From Isochrysis galbana (Eukaryota; Haptophyta; Isochrysidales; Isochrysidaceae), in NCBI GenBank assembly GCA_018136815.1, contig CM030938.1, forward strand, positions 656,128 to 720,127: a DNA stretch of 64,000 nucleotides. Reading direction: 5' to 3'. Of this stretch, positions 52,923 through 64,000 are shown piece after piece; position 1 is the first letter of the stretch, and every line of letters starts with the position of its first letter. Under the pieces are notes generated by a model. The model was not told the origin of the DNA, ran no database searches, and saw only the letters and a program-made list of their open reading frames with translations. The position numbers and the translations under genes were made by a program.

Positions 52923-55900
52923 ATGATAGCGGCTCGGCAAGGCCCTCGCGCCTCTCCCTTCCTCTTCCTCTCCCTCCTTCTCTGCCTTGGCCTCGTGGAA
53001 GCGGACGAGTACTCTCACAAGTACGAGAGAGAGGAAGCCATTCATCTCTGGGTAAACAAGGTTGGGCCGTACCACAACCCTCAGGAGACGTATACCTACT
53101 ACTCTCTCCCATTCTGCGCCGCAACGCCCGTCCCACAGCTCGAGCACAGGTGCGTGGGCGCGCAGGTGATGCACATGGAAAGGAGGGCCGAGTCCACTCC
53201 CGGGAGTAGAAGGGAAGGGCGCGCTCCAATGGTGGCTGGCTGGGCTCTGCGCACTGGGAATCGTGCGCATCCGAGCCGTAGAGACGCCCAGTGTCACGGC
53301 AAGGAGTTATCTCGGCTCTCCCTACAGACAACATCACGCCAGAGCGAGCCACAAAGAGCCTCGTAACCATAAAGAACCTTGTAGCCCGGCGGCGCTGAGC
53401 CTCAGTGTTCTACATGCGGAGGAGCCGCATAGAGCACACCATCCTCGAAGGGCTAGCGCACAGTTGCCCCTGTACTCATGCAAGCTGAGCCTCTCATGCT
53501 CGGAGGGGCTGCACTTGTGCACGTGGGGTTAGCGGGGAGGCGGGGGGCATCTGCTCGACTCGTCTTGATTGCGTGTCGCACAACGTGTCCCACAACTTGG
53601 AGCGATGGACTCGGCGTGGCATGATTCTGACTTACTCGCTCAAGCCCGTCATATTTGTGGGGCGGGAGCATGGGGTAGGGCGCTACGCGTGGCGCGACTC
53701 TTGACCGACTGGTCCCGTTTCCCTGTCACCCGTGCTGGTCCGATTGGGGCTTTGGGGGACTCTAGGTATGACTGGTTGGGGGAAGTGCTCGAGGGGAACG
53801 ACTTGATCTCGAGCGGGCTTGCCATGAAGTTCCGCACTGACGTTCCAGATCACACCAAGGTCTGCAGCATGCTCCTCGACGAGGAGGCCGCTACCAAGCT
53901 TGAACACGCTGTACGCAACCACTACTGGTGTGTGAACCGCCTATGGATCTGCATTTAGAGCAGCTCCCTGCACCCCACCCCACAAGATTGGACGGCGCTT
54001 ATGGGGATGTTCCACTGCAGCGATACGAAGCCTGGAACTACCAACTAGAGCCGGATGGCGGTCTGAGATCCGTACACCGTCTTCCGATCCGAATACCACA
54101 CCGCTATGGGCTAGCGCGGACGTGGCGATCTTTCTCGGTGCAATTCGGTGCCGAGTGCGCTCTAGCCTGCTGATGTAGGACCGTCCGTCCGGCTACAGGT
54201 ATCAGTGGTACCTAGACGACTTGCCCATCTGGGGAATGGTAGGGGAGCTAACCTCTTCCGAGGGCGATGAGGACGAGGCTGCGGCAGAGGCGCTCCTCTT
54301 CACACACAAGACACTCTCCATCTCGTACAACGGGCCGCGCATCATCCAAGTGAACTTGACGTCAAGCAACCCTGTTGCGCTCCGGGCGGGTGCGCAGCTC
54401 GAATTCACTTACAGCGTCCAGTGGCATGCGACTGACACGCCATTCCAGAAGCGTTTCGATCGGTACCTGGACTATGACTTCTTTGAGCACCAAATCCACT
54501 GGGTGAGTTGCTGCACCACGAGCGTCCCTCAACGTAAGCACGCGCACCAAGCTAGGCCGCCTGCCTCTCGGGCGCGCACGTGCCCTGCCCCGTCGTTTCC
54601 CGCGGACGGATGCGGCCCGTATGGCTTCGTCACAGTTTTCCATTTTCAATTCGTTCATGATGGTCGTCTTCTTGGTCGGCATCGTCTCGCTCATCTTGCT
54701 GCGCACGTTGCGAAAGGACTACGCCAAGTATTCGCGAGATCCGGCCGACCTCGAGGACCTCGACGCCGACATTGACGAGTCGGGTTGGAAGCAGGTACAC
54801 GGCGACGTCTTCCGTCCTCCCGCTCACCTGCCCATCTTCTGCGCCTTCGTGGGCACCGGGGCCCACCTCGCAGCGATGGTCTTCATCATGATCCTGTTCG
54901 CTACCGCCACGAACCTCTACATGGGACGAGGCGCCATCATCATGTCGTTCCTTGGGTGCTATTCGGCCACCGCAATCGTGGCGGGCTACACCTCGGGCGC
55001 GCTCTACGCTGGATCCTCAGGGACCGCGTGGATTCGCACGATGGCATACACGGCCTCGCTCTTCCCGGCCTCCTGCGCTTCGGTCATGCTCGTCCTGAAT
55101 GTCGTTTCTACGCTCTACGGTGAGGTCCTTTGTCTCACCTTTTTCGCCTTGCCTGGAGTTGCATCGATGGGCCGCTGGTCACTCTCCTCTCAGAACCCCC
55201 CTCCCCCATGCGGCAGGTTCGCTGGGGACGGTCGGCTTCTCGTCTAGCTTCGCCGTCGTCCTCATCTGGTTGCTCGCCGTCTGCCCGATGACTGTCATCG
55301 GCACTTTGTTAGGCCGCCACTGGTCCGGCACGCCCTCGTACCCCTGCCGGGTCAACGCCATCCCTCGCGTCATCCCTGACAAGCGCTGGTACGCGCGCCC
55401 CGCCATGCTCGTCGCCCTGGGCGGCGTCCTACCCTTCGGATCCATCTTCATCGAGATGTACTTCGTCTTTACCTCCTTTTGGAATTATAAGTTCTATTAC
55501 GTCTATGGCTTCATGCTACTTGTCTTTCTGATCCTGACCGTCGTGACCGTGTGCGTCACGATCGTCGTCACCTACTTCCTACTCAACAATGAGGACTATC
55601 GCTGGCCATGGACTTCCTTCCTCTCCTCCGCCTCGACTGCTTTGTACGTCTTCGCCTACTCGGTATTCTACTTCCTCATCAAAACACGCATGTCCGGATT
55701 CTTTCAGACGGTGAGAAGGCGTGCCTCCCCATCATCTCAATCTCACGGTCCCCAAACGGTCTTGTACGCGTGCCTCGAATGCCCCGCTCTCCCGCTGCTT
55801 TCGCGAAGTCTCATCCCTCCTTGGCAACACAGGTGTTTTACTTCAGCTACATGAGTATCTTTTGCCTCGCGCTTGGCCTAATGTGCGGAACACTCGGGTA

Positions 55901-55955
55901 TGCTGGATGTAGGCTATTTGTACGGCGCATCTACCAAAACATCAAAAGCGATTGA
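52923..55955 (+). CDS. TM9SF / nonaspanin (EMP70 family) nine-helix membrane protein
   Basis: Six exons: 52923-53149, 53766-53927, 54199-54502, 54636-55119, 55217-55710 and 55833-55955, with introns of 616, 271, 133, 97 and 122 nt; phases (2,2,0,1,0) fit exactly. The product is about 597 residues, a usual family length. A signal peptide ([15 protein letters not shown]) precedes the lumenal domain with [19 protein letters not shown] and [16 protein letters not shown]. The membrane part starts [18 protein letters not shown] and [12 protein letters not shown], continues through the [25 protein letters not shown] segment and [16 protein letters not shown], and ends in a short cytosolic tail ([10 protein letters not shown]), close to the KxD Golgi signal of the family. 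TM9SF proteins reside in Golgi and endosomes and act in membrane-protein sorting and adhesion. Confidence 0.95.
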
Positions 55956-56334
55956 CGACCCTATCGATCGAGTAAGGACGACAATGGCATCTGCTGACCA
56001 AGAAATGGGCGGGTGGGGGGGGTGGGGGGAGTCAGACATCTCGGTCAGCAGCCAACGGTGCACCCACGCAACAGGGGTTGGGTCCGCATGCATCTGAAAC
56101 TTGAGGATGTGATTTGCCCATAGCAATCAGAGTCAACAATTTGTAGCACTCGTGAGCTGAGCAGAGTAAGTGAGGCTTATGTCTCACGTGCGCGCGCCCC
56201 CCTCAAAAATAACATTTTGAAGATTCGGGGCATTGTGGCCCGCGCCCCCCTTAAGATTGGATTCTACCTTTTGTGAGGTCGAATGAAAATGGGCATTGCT
56301 GCTTTGTGCGCCCCAACTCCAGAGCTGGCAACTT
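55956..56334. other. Intergenic after TM9SF
   Basis: 3' untranslated region and intergenic DNA. AAAATAACATTTTGAAGATT (about 56204) and the neighbouring GCGCCCCCC blocks form a short two-copy pattern. No gene. Confidence 0.4.
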
Positions 56335-56440
56335 TGTCGTAGCGAAGCTCGTTTCTTCTTTGGAAACGAGCCGCGGAGGCGCACCGGCGGCTAGCGCGGC
56401 GCACGGTTCATCCGGGGAGCCCGGAACGGGCTCATCGGGA
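56335..56440 (-). mobile_element. Gypsy end fragment
   Basis: About 100 bp match 32506-32606 at roughly 93%, from TGTCGTAGCGA through GGCTCATCGGGAGA. On the minus strand both encode PGSPD(E/G)P and CAALAAGAP...RLVSKEETS. The same 22-bp core (56381-56402) is present in both chromovirus LTRs. No other part of the element remains. Confidence 0.65.
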
Positions 56441-56744
56441 GAACGGGGAGGGCAAATGACGGGCATGTGAAATGGACGGGAAAGTGGCTCGGAACGCGAC
56501 TCGGAGGGACGGAGAGCGGAGGAAAGGGCGCGGCGAGTTGATACCGCTTGCATATGACTCGCATGGACTCGTAGACTCGAAAGGAAGACTCGGGAGACTC
56601 GGGGCTTGGGGGTACTCAGGGGGCTGCAGGTCACCAACAGGCGATGCAGTGTGTTAAAAAACACAAATCAACACTCTGCACTCAAACATTCACAGTAACA
56701 GGCCGGAAACATACGTTAAACGAACCCCCTCTGATGAGCAGAAC

Positions 56745-57295
56745 CAGGAGCGCTCACCAGAAAAAGAGGAGAGAGAGAGAGAGAGAACGAGGACTCGAGG
56801 GTCAAAACATAATTCGGACTCCGGCTCGGACTATGGAGTAAAATCCGGTGCCCTCGCGAGTCCTGCCTCGAGTCTCGCGGGGCAGCGCCGAAGGACGCTG
56901 AAGGACGCGCTGCGGGACGGCGCTGAAGGACGCTGAAGGACGCTGAAGGACGCTGAAGGACGCTGAAAGACGCGCTGCGGGACACCGCTGGAGGACACCG
57001 CTGAAGGACGCGGAGGGGCGCTGAGGGACGCTGGGAGACGCGGAGGGACGCTGGGGAACGCTGAGGGACGCGCCGGGGGACTTTCGCGCGGGGGGGGTGA
57101 GGGAAGAGAACACGGCGTCTCAACGCGCGGACGCGGAAGAGAACCGCCGTCTCGGCGCGCGGAGGGGGGGGAGCGGCGGAGGAGGGAAGGAAATCTGCGG
57201 AGGGGGGGGGGAGGACCGCCGTCTCGGCGCGGGGGGGGGGGAGGGGGAGGACCACCGCCGTCTCGGCGCGCGGATGGGGGGGGTTGACCGCGCGG
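56745..57295 (-). repeat. Purine-rich repeat body, third copy
   Basis: CGAGGACTCGAGGGTCAAAA and AATTCGGACTC match 24655-24690. Downstream, GGACGCTGAAGGACGCTGAA-type 11-bp units (56880-57010) and CGTCTCGGCGCGCGGAGGGG units (57110-57280) match the reverse of 5546-5700. The SINE-like head is missing. Confidence 0.55.
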
Positions 57296-57472
57296 GGGAG
57301 GGCCCTTTCGCGGAATACGCAGTTATCGGAGATACTGTCAGAGGGAGGATGGCCGCGTAGGCAGCCTCAACGCGGAGGCTCGTCAGCCACGAGTGGACGG
57401 CCGCGCCGGTGAGCTGATCCTAGTTATCGATGCCGAGTTCGAGAGAGGGCGAATCCTGCGAGGGGCGGGTCG

Positions 57473-58201
57473 GGATGGTCGGGGTGGGGCCTCTGGTAGC
57501 CAGGGTAGCCGCGTGCGCGCGCTGTGATGTGCTGGGTGGGCTGCGCGGGCAATGATGCCAGAGGGTCAGGGGGTGGTCGGACTGTCGGCAGCCCGACACG
57601 GCGCTGCATCGGGCGGGAATCAAATGCCGAATGTAGCTTTAAAAAAATTCTTAACATTCTCGCCGCGCGCGCGACTCTGCACCTTAACTATGCAGCCACG
57701 CCCGCTACTCTCGCCCCCCCTCTACCTGCCTTGCGGCCCGTCCCTGGTGCGCTACCTAGGGGCTGGGTGTTAGGGGTTTCCTGCAGCAGACGGCGTGTAC
57801 TGATCCCCGATAGGTTTTCCTCAACTTCCTTCTGTGCCATGTGCCATCGGGCTACCGGTTTTAGTGTTGTCTCTTTGGCATCAGGGGGACAAGTAGTGTG
57901 TCTCGTTAGGTCTGAGGGCTGAGGTCGGGTAGGCGGGTGGATCGTGGCGGTGTGCCGAATGTAGCTTAGATATAAAGGAACCGATCCCCCCGCGGGCGCG
58001 ACCGCCAATTCTTTATGGGTAGAGCGTGAGAGCGCGTGGCGGAGGGGGAGAGAGGGGGGGCGGATCGCACCATTTCTTGGCGAAGATTTTCGTAGCGTCA
58101 GGTAGCCCCCTCGGGAGGTTTTTTATTGGGGATCGCGCCACGGTCAAAAAATGCAGCCCAACCCTTACTAGTCGTTAAAAAGCCCCTGTTTGACCGCCCT
58201 A
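57473..58201 (+). mobile_element. TAGGGCGG-family copy interrupted by a short retroposon
   Basis: 57473-57641 and 57952-58201 together match 8724-9119, ending CTGTTTGACCGCCCTA at 58201. The left half with its tandem units is absent. The interruption duplicates TGCCGAATGTAGCTT (57627-57641 and about 57953-57967). Confidence 0.85.
57642..57952 (-). mobile_element. Hairpin-tailed short retroposon with 15-bp target duplication
   Basis: The roughly 310-bp insertion on the minus strand starts CGCCACGATCCACCCGCC and ends GCGGCGAGAATGTTAAGAAT plus a T-run. The 15-bp direct duplication and homopolymer end are typical of target-primed reverse transcription by LINE machinery. It shares its last 110 bp with 45495-45605. 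No A/B boxes were recognised. Confidence 0.8.
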
Positions 58202-59191
58202 CTATACATTTCGGACCTCCTTCAACGCCATGAATCCTTATTCATTGGTGGCCCGTCAGGCATGGCGGGATTCCGGGTAGGCCCTGGCCAAAATGTCCGG
58301 ACAGTCAACAAGACATTTGACATTTGGGGCTGTTTTGTCAAAAGGACATGTCCCGAAATGTCCTGGGACATTTGGGTGCCCCCTGTGGGGGTGGCGCGCG
58401 CGAATGCGCGCGGGAACTGTTTTACCAGTAGAACGTCAATATCAGTCCACTGGGCGGGGAAGCGGGAGTGTCAGGTGTTGTGTTGGCTAGTTGGCTGGCC
58501 GGGACCGTGCCCTGTGCTTGCGCACAAGGCCAGTGCCCAGTGCCACGGTTGTGTAGTAGGGGCCGGGGCCCAGCCCGGAGCCCGGAGGCTTTCCCTATGG
58601 GAGACTGCGTCCACTCGCTTCGACCCACTATGGGGTTGGTCATTGTTGGCCGGGATGTTTGTGGGGCTTGCTTGTGGGGCCATGGCGGCCATGATGTGGG
58701 GTGGCTCTCCAATGGCGGCACGGGCCGTGGCTCGTGCGCACTTGGTCGGTCTTGGGAGCTGCTCGCGGCCGCTCCGGCGGCGCGCCGTTCGGCCGGCGCG
58801 GCGGGGGGGACGGCAGGGGAGGAGGGGAGCGACGCGCGCTCCATGACCCTATCTTTTTCAAGATAATTAAGTCCACCGCCATAGCTATGCACGGCTCACA
58901 GCACCCACCACAACAAGTCGTTATCCACCACCGCATCACCGCCTCGTCTAACCGCCAACAACCAATAGCCGCCAGCAAGAGCGGGTTTCCTCAGGCCTAC
59001 TAAGGGAACTACCATTGGCCACCACGCCGGCCGATGATAGAGCAGTCCCGTGTCTGCCTCGCAACCGCTCACACTGCGCAGCCGATGAGCAACGCTTCCA
59101 ACTAACTTCCAATCGCTCGTGTTCCGTGACGCTACCCTCCCATTCGAACGGCATCAAGAGCCAGCTTCTGTGATGGGTACCTCACTCGCAT
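58202..59191. other. Intergenic between the repeat and VPS35
   Basis: No supported gene. At 58290-58375 GACATTTG and TGTCC motifs recur about six times. The final part is 3' flanking DNA of VPS35. Confidence 0.4.
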
Positions 59192-62100
59192 CTAGAGGTG
59201 GAGACTCTGATATTTCGGCACGCCGCCTTCCTTCTTCGCCGAGATGTGTCGCCTGATATGTTCGTAGTGGATGAGGTGCGCCGGCTTCTGCGTCCCAAGC
59301 GGAGTCTCGGCGACGTGCTGATCGATGAGCTGCAAGAGAGATTGAATGTAGGAATGTGTGACGAGCTCGTTGCCCTGATCAAAGTGCCAAAGGTAGGTCT
59401 CGAGGATCTCGATGAAGAGCGGCACGTGCTGGTTCGAGATCTTGGCTGCATCGGCAACCTTGAGCGCCCGCTGAAGAGACTCGAGCACACGTTGAGCATT
59501 CCGGTACGGGCGTAGGCCAATGTTGGACCAATATGCGAAAGAGCTCGCGCAGATTGCACGCGCCTGGTCGGGTTTCTTCAAGAGCGTGCCCGAATACTGC
59601 ATCGCCGTCTGCGCGAGCGTCTCGTACTGGTCAGTACTAAAGCCACCCGTGTGGGCGAGAGTAGCAGAGGAGAGCATAATCGCGGCCCGCCTCTCTGGCT
59701 GCTGTGAGATCGCTTCCTCATACACGGTGAAGGCCTGGGTAAAGAATTCGTATGCTGCCGCCTCCTCCCCGCAGACGTCAGCGACTTGGGCACACTGCAG
59801 GTAAAGGCGCAGCGCGAGGGTGGGCGACATTGGCACCAGAGCGGTCACCATGCGACCCATAAAGGTGAGGAGCTTGCCGCACGTCACCTCAAGGGCGGCG
59901 CCCCCATCTGCGGCCAGCTTTATCCGCCCGGCGAGCTGCAGGAAGCGGAAGATCAACGGCACAAGGATGAAGGGCGCACGAGGGGCAGATGCAGATGTTG
60001 CATGCTTGTAGGCTGCGTTTAGGATGCGGGCCTCCGTATCGGTGTTAGGGTGCTTCAGTGAGTGGATGGTGGAGGAGAAGGGGCTCATCTCTACAATGAG
60101 GTCATTGTTGATCTCGCCCCGAGCTTCCTCTGGGGCATGGGTGACTTGTGCACCGGCTTGGCCTTCTATGAGTAAAGTCAAAGGTGAAGGAGTGCTTGGT
60201 TGGAGACCGATGGCGCACATAGCACTGTCGCGGACCAAGGCAACTGGCACAAAACGCGGGCTGCGAAAGGCAACGTGTGAGTGGCGTGCCAGTTCACCTG
60301 AAGGGCGGAGAATCGGTGCCGAAAATGCCAACAGCTGTTCGGCGCGAGCCACTTCGGAGATCACGCATCCTTGCTGCGCCACTTTTGCGAGCATCATCCC
60401 GACCACCTGTTGAAGGCAAACATGACGGCGACGCGGGCCGCAGCTGAGGCTCGAGCAGCCACCCCGAAGCTCGTCTTCCGCACTGCTTGGGAGCCGGGTG
60501 CAAACGAGCAATGTGCATGCGTGGGAGTGGCTGGAGCACCTGCTTTTGGTCCTCCGCACTGAGGAGGCCAACGAGCTGCGGCCAGGCGCCAAGCTGGAGG
60601 GCCGTCAGAACGTTGGGGTGCCGATCGAGTGGGAGCATACAAAGATCCCGCAGCTGAGTGGCGGCACGCTTCTCGTTCGCGCTCCCCGTGGAGGAGAGGC
60701 GTGCGATGCACGCGTTGTACACCGACTCCACATAAACGAGCCGCGACGTGTACGCCGTCAGCGCAAGCTTCGCCAAGGCCACGTACAGACGCAGCATGCC
60801 TGACGTGGACAGCGCTGCAGTCCGGCATGGGGTGGGCGAGGGTTGTGGGAGACGGGTCGCTGCTTGTGTGACAAGGACAGTCGTACCGTGCCGCAAAGAA
60901 AGCTAGAATGTATTCGCGGCGGGGTGAATGAGCGCACGTATGCCCTTGCCTTCGAGGCCAGCCACATAGTCCATCATTGGTGTGAAGATGGAAGCGGATT
61001 CGGGCTCGTCCTCGGCCGGCATGTGGGACGCTACAGACAGCGAGCAGGCAGGGCACGAGAGCAGCCAATCAAAGTCAGTACTCACACATCACGCAGGCGG
61101 CAGCCGCGGCGCGACTGGTTCCGGCCGGTTGGCCGGCACCCCTTCGCACTTGCAGGTGTGTCGAGTACATCGCGCCGTGTGGTGCCCCTATTTGCGCACG
61201 GCCCTTCAGTGGGGAGGGCGGTATCCGAGTCACTCACCCAGCTTATCCATCAGATTGACAAGGATGGCATTGACGTCGGCGGTGGGGGAAAGCCAGTCCA
61301 AGTGTCGGAGGAGCAACGGGAGCGAGGCGACGTGGTACTCGATTGGGAAGACCTTCGCGAGCGCAACGGGAATGCGGTGGGCTTTGCGAGGGATGGCCGC
61401 GTGCGCCCGCGAGTAGGAAGGGTGGATAAGCGCGCTTCGCACCTGGGAGATGCACTCCAACAGATACGCTTGAGCAAGCCCGTCCTTGCAGTTGATCACT
61501 TGCTCGAGGAGAGGAGGGAGGACGTGGCTCGAGTACAAGCTGAGCGTCATGCCCTCGAGTGTGGAGAGCCGTTCGAGGTTGGCGCCGACGAGGACCTTGA
61601 GCTCGGTGCGCTCCATCTCGCGCTTCTCTCTGTCCTGGATCGGGCCCTGGTGCTGCATACGCACCCAGAGTTTGGTCATCTCGCCGAAATTGGCGAGGAT
61701 GAAGTCTATTGAGTCGGGCCTCGAGCCGCCATCTCCGCCCACGTCGGAGCCCACGTCCGGCAGCTTGTCCTTGACGACCTGGAGCAGGTAGTAGCGCAGG
61801 AAGAGGCCGCGCACGGGATGCTGCACACCACGGCACATCTCGCCGAGGTCGCCGAGAATAACCCTCGCTGGCGCCTCCATCGATCCAAGGAAGACGGCGC
61901 CGACGGTGCAAAGGAGATAGAGCCTCGGAAGCAGGTTCCCTGCGTGCTGTACGAGCTCGTAAAGCTCAAGGACGGGCCTCCCCCGTTGCTGTTCGGAGAG
62001 AAAGAAGTCCTCAAACTGTCTCAGCTCGTCTATCACCTCGTGGAAGAGGTGGGAGTAGGAGGAAGGCGAGAGAGAATTGTTGCGGAGCTCTGAGAGCATC

Positions 62101-62216
62101 GTGGAGGCATGGAGGAGGGCTGTGCGGAGGTGGCGCTGCTCGAGGGAGCGGTGGATGTGCTGTGCCTGCTGCTTGAGTGCCGTGCGCGCTTGAACGAGGG
62201 CTGGCTCGACGCTCAT
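59192..62216 (-). CDS. VPS35: VPS35, retromer core subunit
   Basis: Six exons: 62216-61443, 61352-61238, 61030-60938, 60799-60540 and 60406-59192, where the last may itself be split by a further stop-free intron; that makes five certain blocks and four introns (90, 207, 138, 133 nt), all GT-AG and in phase. The product is about 818 residues. Family landmarks are HLFHEVIDELRQFEDFF, PRLYLLCTVGAVFL, GDLGEMCRGVQHPVRGLFLRYYLLQ (the PRLYLL-type N-terminal motif that binds VPS26 is VRGLFLRYYL), NFGEMTKLWVRMQHQG, LVGANLERLSTLEG, LYVALAKLALTAY and C-terminal KLLKKPDQARAI plus LFIEILETYLWHF. VPS35 forms the solenoid scaffold of retromer, which retrieves cargo from endosomes. The 90-nt first intron has no stop and would otherwise add 30 residues between ECISQ and VFPIEYH. 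The start chosen is MSVEPALVQ; a Pro-rich extension upstream is unlikely. Residues about 450-540 are unlike the family. Confidence 0.93.
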
Positions 62217-62279
62217 CGAGGGGGAAGGGGGAGGGGGAGGGAGGGGGGGGAGCACCGCGGCGGCGGCCGCCGTGGGGAT

Positions 62280-62600
62280 GGCTCTTCTCTCTTCCCCTCT
62301 CTTCTCTCTCTTCTCTCTCTTCTCTCTCTTCTCTCTCTTCTCTCTCTTCTCTCTCTTCTCTCTCTTCTCTCTCCTCTCTCTGCTCTCTCTCCTCTCTCTC
62401 CTCTCTCTCCTCTCTCCTATCTCTCTTTATTCCCTCTTTCCCCTCTTTTTTTCCTCTATCTTGCTCTCGCCCTCTCCCAAAAATCAAGTGTCATATGCAT
62501 TGCATTTTGTACTACTACTACTACTACTACTACAAGGAGTACTACTACTACTTCTACTCTACTGCTACTCTACTTAGATATTAGATAGGTAGAGTAAACA
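62280..62600. repeat. TCTCTCTTC nonamer satellite and (TAC)n microsatellite upstream of VPS35
   Basis: CTCTCTTCT units of 9 bp repeat at 62288-62365, shifting to CTCTCTCCT up to 62420. This is the complement of the GAGAGAGAA satellite at 45749-46440. ACT/TAC repeats follow at 62512-62573. The first block ends about 70 bp upstream of the VPS35 start codon. Confidence 0.9.
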
Positions 62601-62603
62601 CAT

Positions 62604-62673
62604 GTACTCTATGAATAGAGTCCATAGAGTACTTCTCCACGATAGAGAAGTAGAGTACTCTAGTCTAGAGTAC
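62604..62673. other. Two perfect hairpins sharing GTACTCTA arms
   Basis: GTACTCTATG (62604-62613) pairs with CATAGAGTAC (62623-62632). GTACTCTAG (62655-62663) pairs with CTAGAGTAC (62665-62673). The same TAGAGTAC core also occurs between them. No terminator or RNA function can be assigned. Confidence 0.7.
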
Positions 62674-63513
62674 ACACAATCAAAGGATAAAAGTACGCAC
62701 GTGTAGCCAGGTAGTGGGTCCTCCTATATGTCGGTATCAGTAGATATGAGAGTCTCCGTCAGAGTTTTCTTGTTGTGTGAGTACAACCTTTGAATTTTAT
62801 TTAAAAAGTTATTATGAGTTATGATATTCTTATTCTTATTACTGCTTCTGCTTACTGTTACTGCACACACGGCACGCGGCTCTTGACACACTACTTTCTA
62901 GGCTCAGGTAGAAATATGCAGCATATTTGATTGCATATTTGGGTAGATTTGCCAGATCTGCATATTTCGACACATGTCGTCCGCATATTTTTTGCATATT
63001 TGGGTAGAATTGGAGTGGGGGAGAGGCAAGGCCCCCCCTGGTATTGAATAGTCCCCCCTTGGTATTGAGTAGGCCCCCCCTTGGAGGCGTGCCTCATGGG
63101 CGAGTGGCCCCGCCGCCTCTGCTCCGCCCCTCTCCGCCCCTCTCCCCCCTCCCCCTCCCTCCCCCCTCTCTGCCTGCTCCCAAGCGCCCTCCCCCGTCCC
63201 CCCACGCGCTGAGCAGCCCTATCTTCATGCGCCTCAGATCGCTCGTCCCACGCTCGCGCCGGGCTGCGTCGCAGGATGGGCATCAGGTCACGTTCCGTCA
63301 AAAGAGGACCAGGCTGCAGTGGGCGCGGTGAGGCGCACCTTCTCCGGCACCCAGAGGAGCGTCACGAAACTCGGAGGGGTGAACTCCCTCGAGTGACTGA
63401 AACTAGTCGTGGAAAAGAATGAAGAAGTTGGGTGTGAATTCTGATTGATGGATCTGAACGCCAGCCCTGATACGGTGTGTGCGAAAAGTTTTTTTACCCG
63501 TTATGTTACATAA
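62674..63513. other. Intergenic with GCATATTT repeats
   Basis: At 62920-63010 GCATATTT occurs six times, including the pair TGCATATTTGGGTAGA at 62932 and 62993. GGTATTGARTAG is duplicated at 63039 and 63060 between C-runs. C-rich sequence follows to 63200. No gene. Confidence 0.5.
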
Positions 63514-63732
63514 ATGGCGTACCCGTTTTTCATTGACGACGCGCAGCTTGCCAATGAATGGAAGACCAGACACGGCAAGTGGCGTATTTTTCTGGCAGTG
63601 GGCATTGCCCTTCTTGCGGTTTTCGCAATCGCGTACACAAAGAGCGTGATTCCACTCTTTGTCGCCGTAGTTTTGGTCCTCATCCTCCGGTTCATCTTTC
63701 CAAGTACAGCAAAACGAGGCGGCGTACGTTAG
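63514..63732 (+). CDS. Small two-helix membrane protein, unrecognised
   Basis: 72 residues. MAYPFFIDDAQLANEW is polar, then two hydrophobic helices follow (IFLAVGIALLAVFAIAYT, about 26-43, and IPLFVAVVLVLILRFIF, about 47-63) with a short basic tail (PSTAKRGGVR). TACATAAATGG surrounds the start, an A-rich context. Two helices separated by a tight KS turn and a positively charged end look like a real membrane hairpin rather than chance. A 191-codon frame on the other strand overlaps it but has no domain signs. The family is unknown, and it could be an exon of a longer gene. Confidence 0.45.
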   Translation: MAYPFFIDDAQLANEWKTRHGKWRIFLAVGIALLAVFAIAYTKSVIPLFVAVVLVLILRFIFPSTAKRGGVR

Positions 63733-64000
63733 ATCTCTCGCGGGACAGGTGTGATGAGCTGCAATCACCCGCGGGGGCGCCATGCGTGGGTCCCCTGTCC
63801 GGGAGACGAAATCAGCCAAACTCCTCCCCGCCACTGGGGTGTGTGTGTGCACACGGCGCCGGTGCACGGCGTGCTCGTGGGTGATACGATCTTGGCAAAA
63901 GAAAAACACGGGTGTATAGCCATTCGATAGCTCAACTCGACTGATGTCCCATGGTTGACGGATCGACATCTTGGACAAACCATGGGTTTTTTTCTCGATA
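63733..64000. other. Window end
   Basis: No feature is seen. Confidence 0.4.

Noticed and set aside
56335..56440. Solo LTR
   Set aside because: Only about 100 bp match a gypsy end; no second boundary or target duplication could be placed.

Overview
The window is nuclear DNA of a GC-rich, flagellated single-celled eukaryote, most likely a microalga. The evidence is short GT-AG introns in compact genes, protist and algal gene families, and a dense load of retroelements and microsatellites. BBS4, a BART-domain protein and a NEK-type kinase point to a cilium or flagellum. The gametolysin-type (M11) metalloprotease with SPPP linkers and a two-transmembrane-anchor GH16/GT34-like pair point to an alga; a haptophyte or similar lineage is plausible, but the sequence alone does not settle it.

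Fourteen genes are supported. In order: GT34-like glycosyltransferase (-, 3144-4672), GH16 glycosidase (-, 5921-7213), small PDZ protein (+, 9913-10386), DDHD phospholipase (+, 17084-19480), NEK-like kinase (-, 21379-23632), M11 metalloprotease (+, 28592-31669), BBS4 (-, 35111-36508), two unrecognised proteins in divergent orientation (38087-39670 and 40384-41655), glucosidase II beta-like protein (+, 42164-44703), a three-exon BART-domain gene (+, 46500-47575), TM9SF/nonaspanin (+, six exons, 52923-55955), VPS35 (-, six exons, 59192-62216) and a small two-helix membrane protein (+, 63514-63732). Exon joins were worked out by hand; reading phase is kept across every proposed junction.

The space between genes is mostly mobile DNA. 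A terminal-inverted-repeat family starting TAGGGCGGTCAAACAG has one complete copy with a 7-bp target duplication (7986-9119) and several broken copies. One of these was split by a Ty3/gypsy chromovirus relative with two 1338-bp LTRs (11001-14869, duplication GCTCT). A hAT-like element (25283-26446) has an 8-bp duplication. A Copia element (48406-52187) has LTRs, a 5-bp duplication and an initiator-tRNA-like primer site. A further gypsy fragment lies at 32506-34237. All three LTR elements lack most of pol. At least two short retroposon families are present, one with a 15-bp target duplication and a conserved hairpin plus T-run at its 3' end.

Two threads link the genes. BBS4, the BART protein and the kinase fit ciliary trafficking and signalling; VPS35, TM9SF, DDHD phospholipase and glucosidase II beta belong to the endomembrane system. 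There are no operons. A GA/CT tract lies in front of eight of the genes, mostly within about 300 bp of the start codon.
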